24,269 bases of DNA from CAZRIE01 sp964600075. Its GTDB lineage: Bacteria > Bacteroidota > Bacteroidia > Flavobacteriales > Flavobacteriaceae. Below the pieces are notes generated by a model. It saw only the letters and a program-made list of their open reading frames with translations. It did no database searches and had not been told where the DNA came from. Numbering within the stretch: position 1 is the first letter of the stretch; every line of letters starts with the position of its first letter. The stretch is from assembly GCA_964600075.1 (NCBI GenBank), contig CAZRIE010000064.1, forward strand, positions 1-24,269. Reading direction: 5' to 3'. A program made the position numbers and the translations under genes. Shown here piece by piece: positions 1 through 8,255 of the stretch.

Positions 1-1
1 T

Positions 2-136
2 AGCTATTCCACCATGATGAAAACAGTCGAAAATGAGATTTTACAGCTTTTAACGGGCAAGGTGCAAAAAACAAGAAATACGTTTTCTAACTACCCTGAA
101 AAATTTTGGCATCTATTCGGGGTACTCCACCCTTAA
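2..136 (+). CDS. Possible 3' end of a gene cut by the window edge
   Basis: This is the only frame open at the left edge: about 44 codons ending in TAA at 134-136. The visible C-terminus includes NYPEKFWHLFGVLHP. I do not recognise a family. If real, it converges on the leftward HD-domain gene and overlaps its last 24 bases tail to tail, which compact genomes allow. The other two forward frames stop within about 36 bases. An open stretch this short could still be chance, so this is only a candidate. The upstream part lies outside the window. Confidence 0.35.
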   Translation, partial: SYSTMMKTVENEILQLLTGKVQKTRNTFSNYPEKFWHLFGVLHP

Positions 137-2008
137 ATGATAAATATTTATGAGCTTTTGTTTGAAGATTTTTTTAATGCTCTCGATTTCCTTAAAGGTA
201 ATATTTGCATTTAAAAATTGATTGGCACTCATCTGACCGGCAATAATTTTATCAACAAATTGATCTATTATAAGAAAAGTGGGGTTCTTAAGACTTTTTG
301 ATGCGGCCTCTACAGAATCTGCCATCATTAAAATAGCCGTTTCCTTCGAAAAAGGTATAGGGCCTGGGTATCTAAACATATTTTCGTCGACCTCTTCATC
401 TAACTCCTGTTGTTTTTTGAAAAAGTAATACACTAAAGTTGTTCCGTGGTGCGAACGTATAAAATCGATAATCCTATCTGGTAAGTTGTTCTTTTTTGCC
501 AACTCAATGCCATCTATGACATGGTCGATGATTATTTTACCGCTATCCTTCGGTGACAATTCGTCGTGCGGATTCACATTGGTGATTTGATTTTCGGTAA
601 AATAGGTAGGATGCAACATCTTGCCAATATCATGATACAATGCCCCTACCCTCACGAGCATGGCATTCGCACCGATTTCGTTGGCCGCAGCTTCAGCTAA
701 ATTTGCAACCTGTAGCGAATGGTGAAACGTGCCGGGTGCCTTGTTCGAAAGTTCTTTCAGTAGCTTTGAATTCGTATCTGACAGTTCGAGCAAAGATACA
801 TCGGAGACCAAGCCAAATACTTTTTCATATACATAGATCAGGGGCTGTACAAAAAGGGTAATCATACCGTTCAAAAGAAAAAGCCCCAAAATGAACCAGG
901 CTATATTATCTAGATTACCTTCGTGTATAATGTGGAATGCAAGATAACCGACAATATAGATTAACGTTATCTGACCTACGGATATAAACAAATTTGCGCG
1001 TTTGTATAATTCGGAAACAGTTAATATGGTTACTATGCCCGCTACAATCTGCAAAAAAATGTACTCGAAACTGTTGGGTACTACGAAACCTAAAATCAAT
1101 ACGGTCAGTACATGTACAAAAAGCCCCAAACGTGCATCAAAAAATGTTTTTAAGATTAAAGGAAGGATACACAGAGGTACCACAAACAAAAAAGCCTTGT
1201 TATACTTGACCACCATTGTGGTGATAAACACCATAAAGAGTATATTGAAGAATATAAAGGTGACCTTAGTGTTGTTCTCGAAGACTTCTTGCCTATATTT
1301 TTTGAGGAAAAGAAATAGCATAATCAAGACCAATGCCACTAGCACAGTATATCCGAAAAGGATATAGTAGTAGTTACTTGCCGTAAAAAGTTCTGATTCG
1401 TATTCCGCCTTGAGGGAATTTAAGATATAGAGATTTTCTGCTTCTACAACTTCGCCCTTGGCGATAATGAGCTTTCCTTCATCGACGGTTCCGCGCGTAT
1501 ATGATATTTTTGAAAGCTCATCTTCCAAGGCCTTTTCGGATAGATTTTCCTCATAAAAAACATTAGGTCGAACAAGATTTAAAAAAAGCTTCTGATACGT
1601 ATCGACATAGTTACTAAGCCTTTTTTCTCTAAGTATGGTTATNNNNNNNNNNNNNNNNNNNNNNNNNNNNNNNNNNNNNNNNNNNNNNNNNNNNNNNNNN
1701 NNNNNNNNNNNNNNNNNNNNNNNNNNNNNNNNNNNNNNNNNNATGGAGTCGTTATACCTAAAATAAATAATCTGGCCCTTGCTAACTTCTTCTTGCTCAC
1801 TGGCAATTTCGTCGCTATTTTTTTTTATGGAAAAATCAAATGGCGCATAAAGATTGTCGTACTGCCATGGCTTTCCCTTTTTAAATTCGTATTTAAACTT
1901 TCCCCCTTTGGGAAAGAAAAAAACGATACATGCAACTGATACCACATACAGAAAATACTTGTAGATAAGGGATTGATTTTTGAAAAGGTCGTCCAATAAT
2001 TTTCGCAT
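113..2008 (-). CDS. pgpH: 7TM-HD family c-di-AMP phosphodiesterase (PgpH-like), interrupted by assembly gap
   Basis: Membrane phosphohydrolase of the 7TM-7TMR-HD/HDIG family; characterised members such as Listeria PgpH hydrolyse cyclic di-AMP. The order of parts fits: a membrane anchor near residues 17-33, an extracytoplasmic region beginning with KPWQYDNLYAPFDF, about seven hydrophobic helices, then a cytoplasmic HD domain. The HD domain shows HHSLQVANLAEAAA, the signature YHDIGKM (coding bases about 615-635) and IRSHHGTT. A 100-N gap removes part of the extracytoplasmic domain after residue 88. Frame continuity across it is accidental, and the 631-residue length is nominal. From memory, flavobacterial relatives are nearer 680 residues, so more than 100 bases may be missing. 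The start at 2008 gives the expected N-terminus, MRKLLDDLFKNQS. The gene is divergent from the thiolase. Substrate assignment rests on family only. Confidence 0.88.
   Translation of the reverse strand: MRKLLDDLFKNQSLIYKYFLYVVSVACIVFFFPKGGKFKYEFKKGKPWQYDNLYAPFDFSIKKNSDEIASEQEEVSKGQIIYFRYNDSXXXXXXXXXXXXXXXXXXXXXXXXXXXXXXXXXXITILREKRLSNYVDTYQKLFLNLVRPNVFYEENLSEKALEDELSKISYTRGTVDEGKLIIAKGEVVEAENLYILNSLKAEYESELFTASNYYYILFGYTVLVALVLIMLFLFLKKYRQEVFENNTKVTFIFFNILFMVFITTMVVKYNKAFLFVVPLCILPLILKTFFDARLGLFVHVLTVLILGFVVPNSFEYIFLQIVAGIVTILTVSELYKRANLFISVGQITLIYIVGYLAFHIIHEGNLDNIAWFILGLFLLNGMITLFVQPLIYVYEKVFGLVSDVSLLELSDTNSKLLKELSNKAPGTFHHSLQVANLAEAAANEIGANAMLVRVGALYHDIGKMLHPTYFTENQITNVNPHDELSPKDSGKIIIDHVIDGIELAKKNNLPDRIIDFIRSHHGTTLVYYFFKKQQELDEEVDENMFRYPGPIPFSKETAILMMADSVEAASKSLKNPTFLIIDQFVDKIIAGQMSANQFLNANITFKEIESIKKIFKQKLINIYHLRVEYPE
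1643..1742. other. Assembly gap 1 (100 N)
   Basis: Exactly 100 ambiguous bases lie inside the extracytoplasmic domain of the PgpH-like gene. A run of exactly 100 is a common placeholder for a gap of unknown length, and the second gap in this window is the same size. Neither the length nor the reading frame across it should be trusted. Confidence 0.97.
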
Positions 2009-2025
2009 GTGGGAAGTATCTGTTC

Positions 2026-2033
2026 CAAAAATA
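2026..2033 (-). promoter_or_regulatory. Possible -7 box for the PgpH-like gene
   Basis: Read leftward, this is TATTTTTG, an exact match to the Bacteroidota -7 consensus TAnnTTTG, 17 bases before the start codon. I see no TTTG or TTG at the expected upstream distance, so it is half a promoter at best. The transcript would have a leader of only about 10-15 nt. Confidence 0.33.
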
Positions 2034-2096
2034 GAAAAATATAAGCTTATGAACCGCTTTTGAGTTCAGAACCAAAGGCATTGGACTTTAATTTAT

Positions 2097-2104
2097 TAAT
2101 TTCG
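2097..2104 (+). promoter_or_regulatory. Possible -7 box for the thiolase operon
   Basis: TAATTTCG is one base from the Bacteroidota -7 consensus TAnnTTTG and lies 22 bases before the thiolase ATG. A TTGG at 2081-2084 is too close to serve as a normal -33 element, so support is weak. Confidence 0.28.
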
Positions 2105-2126
2105 CACCACTAAATTTTAGTTCGAT

Positions 2127-3299
2127 ATGAACGATGTTGTCATAGTTTCTGCGGTCCGAACACCTATAGGTAGTTTTATGGGCTCATTATCTACAGTACC
2201 AGCTCCAAAATTAGGTGCTACCGCCATTCTGGGAGCACTGAAAAAAATCAACTTAGATCCAAGTGCGGTAGATGAAGTACTTATGGGAAACGTAGTACAG
2301 GCCGGTACGGGTCAAGCCCCTGCAAGACAGGCCTCTATTTTTGCCGGTATTCCCGACACGGTGCCATGTACTACAATAAATAAGGTATGCGCTTCAGGAA
2401 TGAAAGCAGTAATGCAAGCCGCTCAGGCCATTGCTTTGGGTGATATTTCAATTGCGGTCGCCGGAGGAATGGAAAACATGAGCTTAATCCCACACTACGT
2501 TCACCTAAGAAACGGGCAAAAATTCGGGCCGACCACTCTGATAGATGGTATGCAGAAAGATGGCCTAGTCGATGTCTACGACCAAAATGCGATGGGCGTC
2601 TGTGCAGACGCCTGTGCAGTAGAACATAACTTTAGCAGAGAAGACCAAGACAATTTTGCTTTACAGTCTTACGAAAGATCTTCCAGCGCATGGAAGAATG
2701 GCAAATTCAAAGATGAGATAGTACCCGTAGAAGTGCCTCAACGTCGTGGGGAACCCTTGATAATCAGTGAAGATGAAGAGTATAAGAATGTAAAGATGGA
2801 TAAGATTCCGTCGTTACGACCGGCATTTTCAAAAGACGGAACGGTTACGGCTGCGAATGCCTCTACCATAAACGACGGTGCCGCTGCCTTGGTGCTTATG
2901 AGCACTACGAAAGCAAAAGAACTGAAGCTCGAACCTTTGGCGACTATAAAAAGCTATGCCGATGCCGCCCAAGAACCGAAATGGTTCACTACCGCTCCAG
3001 CTAAAGCCCTACCTAAGGCTATTGCAAAAGCCGGTATAACCCTAAAAGATATCGATTATTTTGAATTTAACGAAGCCTTTTCGGTGGTTGGCCTAGCCAA
3101 TATGAAGTTATTGGGGCTTTCCGATAAAAATGTTAATGTGAATGGCGGGGCGGTTTCATTGGGGCATCCTTTGGGATGTTCTGGGGCACGCATTTTAATT
3201 ACCCTAATTCACGTACTGAAGCAGAATAATGCAAAAATAGGGGCCGCCGCAATTTGTAATGGTGGTGGTGGGGCTTCTGCAATAATCGTGGAAAGATAA
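2127..3299 (+). CDS. Acetyl-CoA C-acetyltransferase (thiolase II family)
   Basis: Condenses two acetyl-CoA to acetoacetyl-CoA, or cleaves the latter, in the cytoplasm. It would serve short-chain acyl, ketone or branched-chain amino-acid metabolism. All thiolase landmarks are present: nucleophile Cys88 in INKVCASGM, the NEAF block, His347 in GHPLGCSG, and the general acid Cys377 in ICNGGGG. These fall one residue from the Zoogloea enzyme numbering (89/348/378), and 390 residues is the normal full length. The N-terminus begins with the standard strand VVIVSAVRTPIG, supporting this ATG. The NlpC/P60-like gene follows after 22 bp and is probably cotranscribed. Biosynthetic and degradative roles cannot be separated from sequence alone. 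Confidence 0.95.
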   Translation: MNDVVIVSAVRTPIGSFMGSLSTVPAPKLGATAILGALKKINLDPSAVDEVLMGNVVQAGTGQAPARQASIFAGIPDTVPCTTINKVCASGMKAVMQAAQAIALGDISIAVAGGMENMSLIPHYVHLRNGQKFGPTTLIDGMQKDGLVDVYDQNAMGVCADACAVEHNFSREDQDNFALQSYERSSSAWKNGKFKDEIVPVEVPQRRGEPLIISEDEEYKNVKMDKIPSLRPAFSKDGTVTAANASTINDGAAALVLMSTTKAKELKLEPLATIKSYADAAQEPKWFTTAPAKALPKAIAKAGITLKDIDYFEFNEAFSVVGLANMKLLGLSDKNVNVNGGAVSLGHPLGCSGARILITLIHVLKQNNAKIGAAAICNGGGGASAIIVER

Positions 3300-3321
3300 T
3301 CCGTATCATCTAAAATCGCCC

Positions 3322-4074
3322 ATGCAATACGGTATTTGTCACCTTAGTATAGTTTCTGTTCGAGCGCAAGCCGACGATACTTCGGAAATGGTAACACAAC
3401 TTTTGTATGGCGAACATTTTAAGATATTGGAGCGTCGCAGGTTTTGGAGCCGAATCCGTATTGCTTTTGATAAATGCGAAGGTTGGGTGCATAATCAGCA
3501 GATAACCGAAATCGATGAAACCTTATATTACTCGATTGAAAAAGATATAAAACCCAAATACACATGCGACATGGTGTCTTTTGTAGAATCGAGGGATACT
3601 GTTTTAATTCCGATTCTATTGGGCTCCTCCATTCAGAATTGCATTGAATTAGCACATAAGTTCGAAGGAAGTTATACCGAGGAAAAAAAAGAAAAATCAA
3701 ATCTGGTTCAAACTGCCCTACTCTATTTGAACGCCCCGTTTCTTTGGGGCGGAAAGACTCCTTTCGGCATAGATGCCTCCGCTTTTACACAGATGGTGTA
3801 CAAAATAAATGGGCACAAGTTATTACGAAAAGCTTCCGAACAATCTTCACAAGGGGAGCCATTAAGTTTTATTGAAGAAAGCGAGGCGGGTGATCTTGCC
3901 TTTTTTGACAATAGCGACGGAGAAATATACCACGTGGGCATTATCATGGATAACAATTATATTATTCATGTAGATGGCAAGGTACGTATAGATAGGTTGG
4001 ATCACACGGGAATCTTCAATACCGATCTAGGCAACTATACCTATCAACTAAGGGTTATCAAAAAAATCATATGA
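3322..4074 (+). CDS. SH3-NlpC/P60 protein with the catalytic Cys replaced by Ala
   Basis: A 250-residue protein without a signal peptide. The N-terminal half (about 1-65) is a bacterial SH3-like segment (SEMVTQLLYGE, then EGWVHNQQ). The C-terminal half (about 130-245) is an NlpC/P60 fold, normally a Cys-His peptidase cutting D-gamma-glutamyl bonds in peptidoglycan peptides. The block FLWGGKTPFGID is intact, but the family DCSGF reads DASAF here: codon 152 (GCC, 3775-3777) is Ala where the nucleophilic Cys belongs, and the following Gly is also Ala. The other catalytic positions remain: His204 in YHVGII and His216 in YIIHVDGKVRID, although relatives I recall have HASGKVRID. The frame is intact over full length, so this looks like a pseudoenzyme, perhaps only binding cell-wall or peptide ligands. 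It lies 22 bp after the thiolase and ends before a strong terminator. The fold call is firm; loss of activity is inferred. Confidence 0.9.
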   Translation: MQYGICHLSIVSVRAQADDTSEMVTQLLYGEHFKILERRRFWSRIRIAFDKCEGWVHNQQITEIDETLYYSIEKDIKPKYTCDMVSFVESRDTVLIPILLGSSIQNCIELAHKFEGSYTEEKKEKSNLVQTALLYLNAPFLWGGKTPFGIDASAFTQMVYKINGHKLLRKASEQSSQGEPLSFIEESEAGDLAFFDNSDGEIYHVGIIMDNNYIIHVDGKVRIDRLDHTGIFNTDLGNYTYQLRVIKKII

Positions 4075-4106
4075 TATTAAGGCTTTCCGTTTTATGATAT
4101 ATCAAA

Positions 4107-4138
4107 AAAAATCCTCCTTATTGCTAAGGAGGATTTTT
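4107..4138. terminator. Bidirectional intrinsic terminator
   Basis: A perfect 14-bp stem (4107-4120 with 4125-4138) has core TCCTCCTTA/TAAGGAGGA and a four-base loop TTGC. It is flanked by A-run and T-run arms, so both strands give a U-tract. It sits between the convergent ends of the NlpC/P60-like gene (stop at 4072-4074) and the TPR gene (stop at 4160-4162), and should serve both. Confidence 0.93.
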
Positions 4139-4159
4139 AAATCGTATTCGAAGTGCCGT

Positions 4160-5422
4160 TTACTCGCCCAATATTTTCTTGATGCGCATAAAGTTATCAT
4201 TATCGCCCATAGCCCCATAGATATTCTTCAACTGGGTCAATATCCCTTGGTTACCGGGATTGGTCTTTAAAGCGTCTTCCAAAACTGTTGCGCCTTCGGT
4301 GAACAAGTTGTCTTTTTCCTGCTTCAACTCGTCATATCTGGCAATATCGGCTTTTGAATTTCCAAGACCGTTCATTTCGTCGATAAGTCCGTTACCTTCG
4401 TTCACATACGTTGTGGAAAGGTTTAATTGTGCATTGGTATAACCGGGATTGATCTCCAAAGCTTTCCTATACGAAACCCTAGCGTCTTCCAAATTACCTT
4501 GCTCCATGTTGATAACACCAATGTTGTAGTGCAAATCAGCATTGTCGGGCGCAACCGCAGCAGCCTCGGCCATCAACTCCTTAAATTTTTCCTTATCGTC
4601 CAATTTATAATAAAGGTTGGCTTCGTTCAAAATGAGGTTTACGTCATTTGGATCGCTGGCTCGGGCAACCTTATATGCTTCTAGAGCCTTATCATCTTGT
4701 CCAAGTTGGGTATAGATCAAGGCCGTGTTCTTTACGATTTCTGCCCTTTTCGACTCGGTCTTTTCATCTAGGGGGTCTTTGTACGTGCCAGATTTTACCA
4801 TAAGGTCTCTTTGGTTCTTCTCCATTTCCTCGACTTGGCCCGATTCGACATTGGTAGCTTTATAAACAACACCGCTACCGTCATAACCCACCTCATTAAG
4901 TTCGTCATAATATTGTAATGCCTGCTCATAATGACCACCGTTTACTGCACTACTGGCAGCATAGTACAGATATGTAGTGTCTTTAGGACTGATTTTGTAG
5001 CTGGTGTACAACTTTTCGGCTGCTTCTTTGAACTTCTTGTTGCCATTGTCTTCGACCGCAGAGTTTACAAGATCGGCACTTAAGGCCGCCATATGCTGTC
5101 TGGTTTCATCGGAATATTTACTCTTTCCGGTTTTTTCTTCCACGTCGATGACACTCTGAAATTCGGAAGCCGCCTTTTCAAAAGCACTGGCATCTCCTTT
5201 TTTGGATAATTCGGCATAAGCTTTACCGAGATTGTAATGATACTGTGCCTGAATTTTTTCGTCAGCTCCAGATATCGAGCCTGATACTGCTTCTAATGTG
5301 GTTTTTGCGGTCGCAGCGTCACCTCCTTTTAGAGCTTTCTCAGCGGCCTTGATTTCGTTTTTCTGTGCGAAGCCGACCATGGTGAAACATAGGGTCGCAA
5401 GTATTAAAAATTTAGTTTTCAT
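4160..5422 (-). CDS. Secreted tetratricopeptide repeat protein
   Basis: 420 residues beginning with a Sec-type signal peptide (MKTKFLILATLCFTMVGFAQ; cleavage likely after the Ala before Gln20), so the protein is periplasmic or outer-membrane associated. The rest is a chain of helical TPR units. Clear ones include YHYNLGKAYAELSKKG (about 61-76), NTALIYTQLGQDDKALEAY and LHYNIGVINMEQGNLEDA, ending in typical turns such as EINPGY and KTNPGN. TPR arrays mediate protein-protein contacts; the partner cannot be read from sequence. It starts 35 bp after the gyrA stop and is probably read through from gyrA, a common flavobacterial arrangement. It ends at the shared terminator. No enzymatic domain is visible. 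Confidence 0.9.
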   Translation of the reverse strand: MKTKFLILATLCFTMVGFAQKNEIKAAEKALKGGDAATAKTTLEAVSGSISGADEKIQAQYHYNLGKAYAELSKKGDASAFEKAASEFQSVIDVEEKTGKSKYSDETRQHMAALSADLVNSAVEDNGNKKFKEAAEKLYTSYKISPKDTTYLYYAASSAVNGGHYEQALQYYDELNEVGYDGSGVVYKATNVESGQVEEMEKNQRDLMVKSGTYKDPLDEKTESKRAEIVKNTALIYTQLGQDDKALEAYKVARASDPNDVNLILNEANLYYKLDDKEKFKELMAEAAAVAPDNADLHYNIGVINMEQGNLEDARVSYRKALEINPGYTNAQLNLSTTYVNEGNGLIDEMNGLGNSKADIARYDELKQEKDNLFTEGATVLEDALKTNPGNQGILTQLKNIYGAMGDNDNFMRIKKILGE

Positions 5423-5457
5423 TTTTCTTAATTAAATGTTTAGTATTCAAATATAAT

Positions 5458-7995
5458 TTATTCTTCTGAATCTTCGCTTGCATCATTATCAAGAGCCGTG
5501 CCATCTTCTTCGGTATCGACCTCAATACCAAGGATATCGGCATCTTCGATATCATCTTCATCTTTCATGACTTTGGCAACGGCGGCGATGGAGTCATTAT
5601 CCTTGAGGTTGATCAATCGAACCCCTTGGGTAGCACGACCCATTACTCGAAGGTCTTCTACGCTCATACGTATGGCAATACCCGACTTATTGATAATCAT
5701 TAGATCATCGGAATCGGAGACATTCTTGATAGACACCAATCCACCAGTTTTTTTGGTGATTGAAATCGTCTTTACACCCTTACCACCTCTATTGGTGATA
5801 CGGTAATCGTCAATGCTGGATCGTTTTCCATATCCGTTCTCCGATACGACCAATACATCCTCTTCAAAATCATGAACGGACACCATGCCGATTACCTCAT
5901 CCTTATCATCTGCCAATCGAATACCGCGAACCCCAGAGGCATTTCGACCCATTGGCCGTGTCTTGCTCTCTTCGAATCGAATCGCCTTACCCGATTTGAG
6001 CCCTAAAAATATTTGGCTCGTTCCGGTTGTTAATTTTGCTTCTAAAAGTTCATCGTCTTCGCGAATGCCAATAGCATTGATACCATTTTGACGTGGGCGC
6101 GAATACTGTTCCAAGGAAGTTTTCTTGACAGTACCCTTCTTGGTCGCCATAATTACGTAATGACTATTAACGTACTCCTCATCTTTCAAATCTTGCGTAC
6201 AGATAAAAGCCTTTACGTTGTCGTCTTGCTCGATATTGATCAGATTCTGAATGGCACGCCCTTTTGAGGTTCTGCTTCCTTCGGGAATTTCGTAGACCCG
6301 CATCCAAAAACATTTCCCCTTCTGAGTGAAGAACAACATATATTGGTGATTAGTACCTACGAAAAGATATTCCAAGAAATCTTCGTTTCTGGTTGATGAT
6401 GCCTTCTGGCCCACGCCGCCCCTATGCTGTGTTTTATATTCCGAAAGTGGCGTTCTTTTAATATAGCCGGCATGCGAAATGGTGATGACCACCTGCTCAT
6501 CGGGAATCATATCTTCAATACTCAAATCGCCACCGGCCAAATTGATTTCAGACCGTCGTTCATCACCGTATTTATCTTTGACCTCAAGAAGCTCGTCTTT
6601 TATGATCTCCATTCTTCGATCTTTCCTGTCTAAGATATCTTTCAGATCGGCAATGGTCATAATGACAGCGTCGTATTCAGTACGGAGCTTATCCTGCTCC
6701 AAACCGGTAAGTTGGCGTAAGCGCATCTCAACAATGGCCTTGGCCTGAATCTCGGTCAACTTAAAGCGTTCCATCAGATTCGCCCTAGCTTCATCGGCAT
6801 TCGATGACGCTCTGATAATAGAGATTACTTCATCGATATTGTCAGAGGCAATAATAAGGCCTTCTAAGATGTGTGCCCTGTCCTGGGCTTTTTTAAGTTC
6901 ATATTTTGTTCGGCGAACGACCACTTCATGGCGATGCTCGACAAAATAATGAATCATCTCCTTTACGTTCAACAATCTTGGTCGCCCATTGACCAAGGCG
7001 ATGTTGTTAACGCTGAAAGAAGATTGCAAAGCGGTATACTTATATAAGGTATTAAGAACAATATTCGGAATAGCGTCGCGCTTCAAAATATAGACGATAC
7101 GCATTCCCTTTCTATCTGATTCGTCGCGTATGCTAGATATTCCTTCAATTTTCTTATCGTTGACTAGATCGGCAGTCTTTTTAATCATGTCGGCCTTATT
7201 GACCTGATAGGGAATTTCGGTAACAATAATGCACTCCCTACCCTGAACTTCTTCTATGATTGCCTTTGCCCTGATTTTAACCCTGCCTCTACCTGTATGA
7301 AAAGCTTCCTTTACACCGTCGTAGCCATAGATAGTTCCACCTGTAGGAAAATCGGGGGCCTTGATATGGGTTATGATTTCATCGATTTCGATATCATTAT
7401 TTTCGATATAAGCGATAGTACCGTCAATAACCTCAGAAAGGTTGTGAGGCGGCATATTCGTTGCCATACCCACTGCAATACCCGAAGCACCGTTGACCAG
7501 TAGATTGGGCACACGGGCCGGTAGTACTGTAGGCTCTTCTAAAGAATCGTCGAAATTGAGTTGATGGTCGACCGTATCTTTATCGATATCCGCCAACATG
7601 TCATCGGCAATCTTTCGCATTCTTGCCTCAGTGTAACGCATTGCGGCTGGGCTATCGCCATCTACAGAGCCAAAATTCCCTTGGCCATCAACCAGCATAT
7701 AGCGTAGACTCCACTCTTGTGCCATTCGTACCATAGAGTCATAGACCGAAGTATCACCATGCGGATGGTACTTACCCAAAACTTCACCAACGATACGGGC
7801 CGATTTTTTATGCGCACTGTTCGAGCGAACACCCAATTCGTACATACCGTAGAGTACTCTACGATGCACTGGTTTGAGACCGTCCCTGACATCAGGTAGG
7901 GCACGTGACACAATGACCGACATCGAGTAATCGATGTAAGCAGATTTCATTTCATCATCGATATTAATCGGAATCAATTTTTCTCCTTCTGCCAT
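5458..7995 (-). CDS. gyrA: DNA gyrase subunit A
   Basis: Breakage-rejoining subunit of gyrase, which introduces negative supercoils together with GyrB (not in this window). The catalytic tyrosine is Tyr121 in MRYTEARM. The N-terminal core shows VSRALPDVRDGLKPVHRR and GKYHPHGD, followed by the coiled-coil region and the C-terminal DNA-wrapping beta-propeller. That propeller contains a GyrA-box-like NRGGKGV (E. coli has QRRGGKG). In the quinolone-determining region the E. coli Ser83 site is Thr82 and the Asp87 site is Asp86; Thr is, as I recall, the wild-type residue in flavobacteria. The protein ends in a strongly acidic tail (DTEEDGTALDNDASEDSEE). At 845 residues it is full length. The start MAEGEKLIPINIDDEMK is the family N-terminus. 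It is divergent from clpC across 260 bp and upstream of the TPR gene. Confidence 0.98.
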   Translation of the reverse strand: MAEGEKLIPINIDDEMKSAYIDYSMSVIVSRALPDVRDGLKPVHRRVLYGMYELGVRSNSAHKKSARIVGEVLGKYHPHGDTSVYDSMVRMAQEWSLRYMLVDGQGNFGSVDGDSPAAMRYTEARMRKIADDMLADIDKDTVDHQLNFDDSLEEPTVLPARVPNLLVNGASGIAVGMATNMPPHNLSEVIDGTIAYIENNDIEIDEIITHIKAPDFPTGGTIYGYDGVKEAFHTGRGRVKIRAKAIIEEVQGRECIIVTEIPYQVNKADMIKKTADLVNDKKIEGISSIRDESDRKGMRIVYILKRDAIPNIVLNTLYKYTALQSSFSVNNIALVNGRPRLLNVKEMIHYFVEHRHEVVVRRTKYELKKAQDRAHILEGLIIASDNIDEVISIIRASSNADEARANLMERFKLTEIQAKAIVEMRLRQLTGLEQDKLRTEYDAVIMTIADLKDILDRKDRRMEIIKDELLEVKDKYGDERRSEINLAGGDLSIEDMIPDEQVVITISHAGYIKRTPLSEYKTQHRGGVGQKASSTRNEDFLEYLFVGTNHQYMLFFTQKGKCFWMRVYEIPEGSRTSKGRAIQNLINIEQDDNVKAFICTQDLKDEEYVNSHYVIMATKKGTVKKTSLEQYSRPRQNGINAIGIREDDELLEAKLTTGTSQIFLGLKSGKAIRFEESKTRPMGRNASGVRGIRLADDKDEVIGMVSVHDFEEDVLVVSENGYGKRSSIDDYRITNRGGKGVKTISITKKTGGLVSIKNVSDSDDLMIINKSGIAIRMSVEDLRVMGRATQGVRLINLKDNDSIAAVAKVMKDEDDIEDADILGIEVDTEEDGTALDNDASEDSEE

Positions 7996-8196
7996 TTTAA
8001 AATCCTAGTATTTATTTTAGTTAAAAAAACATGCCAATATACGTAAAATCATGGCTTTCAAAGCATATGTAACCTACTTTATTAAACATTTTATCAACAC
8101 CTTCTAAGGCAGTAATAGTTGATCATCAAATTGCTAATTATATTATAAAAAGTTTCTTTTTTCTGCATTTCGCACTAGTTTGTCGAATAATAGGTA

Positions 8197-8205
8197 TACT
8201 ATTTG
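8197..8205 (+). promoter_or_regulatory. Possible clpC -7 region
   Basis: TACTATTTG resembles the Bacteroidota -7 box TAnnTTTG with one extra base, about 50 bases before the clpC start. A TTTG at 8179-8182 lies upstream, but the 14-base spacing is shorter than usual. No better match was found in the 260-bp gyrA-clpC spacer, and no direct-repeat operator of the CtsR type is evident. Confidence 0.22.
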
Positions 8206-8240
8206 CGTTAGATTGGTATAGTTTTACTAATTTTATAGAT

Positions 8241-8247
8241 GAAAGGA
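8241..8247 (+). promoter_or_regulatory. Shine-Dalgarno-like site before clpC
   Basis: GAAAGGA lies 8 bases before the ATG at 8256. This is notable because most genes in the window lack such a site. An earlier ATG at 8239 is stopped after three codons, so this site supports 8256 as the true start. Confidence 0.45.
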
Positions 8248-8255
8248 TAAGTTTT

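Noticed and set aside
994..1367. Rightward ORFs inside the PgpH-like gene
   Set aside because: Antisense to strong transmembrane coding sequence, with no family features.
7740..7760. Possible quinolone-resistance change in GyrA (Thr at the E. coli Ser83 site)
   Set aside because: Thr is, to my knowledge, the wild-type residue at this site in flavobacteria, and the Asp87 equivalent is unchanged, so no resistance claim is justified.
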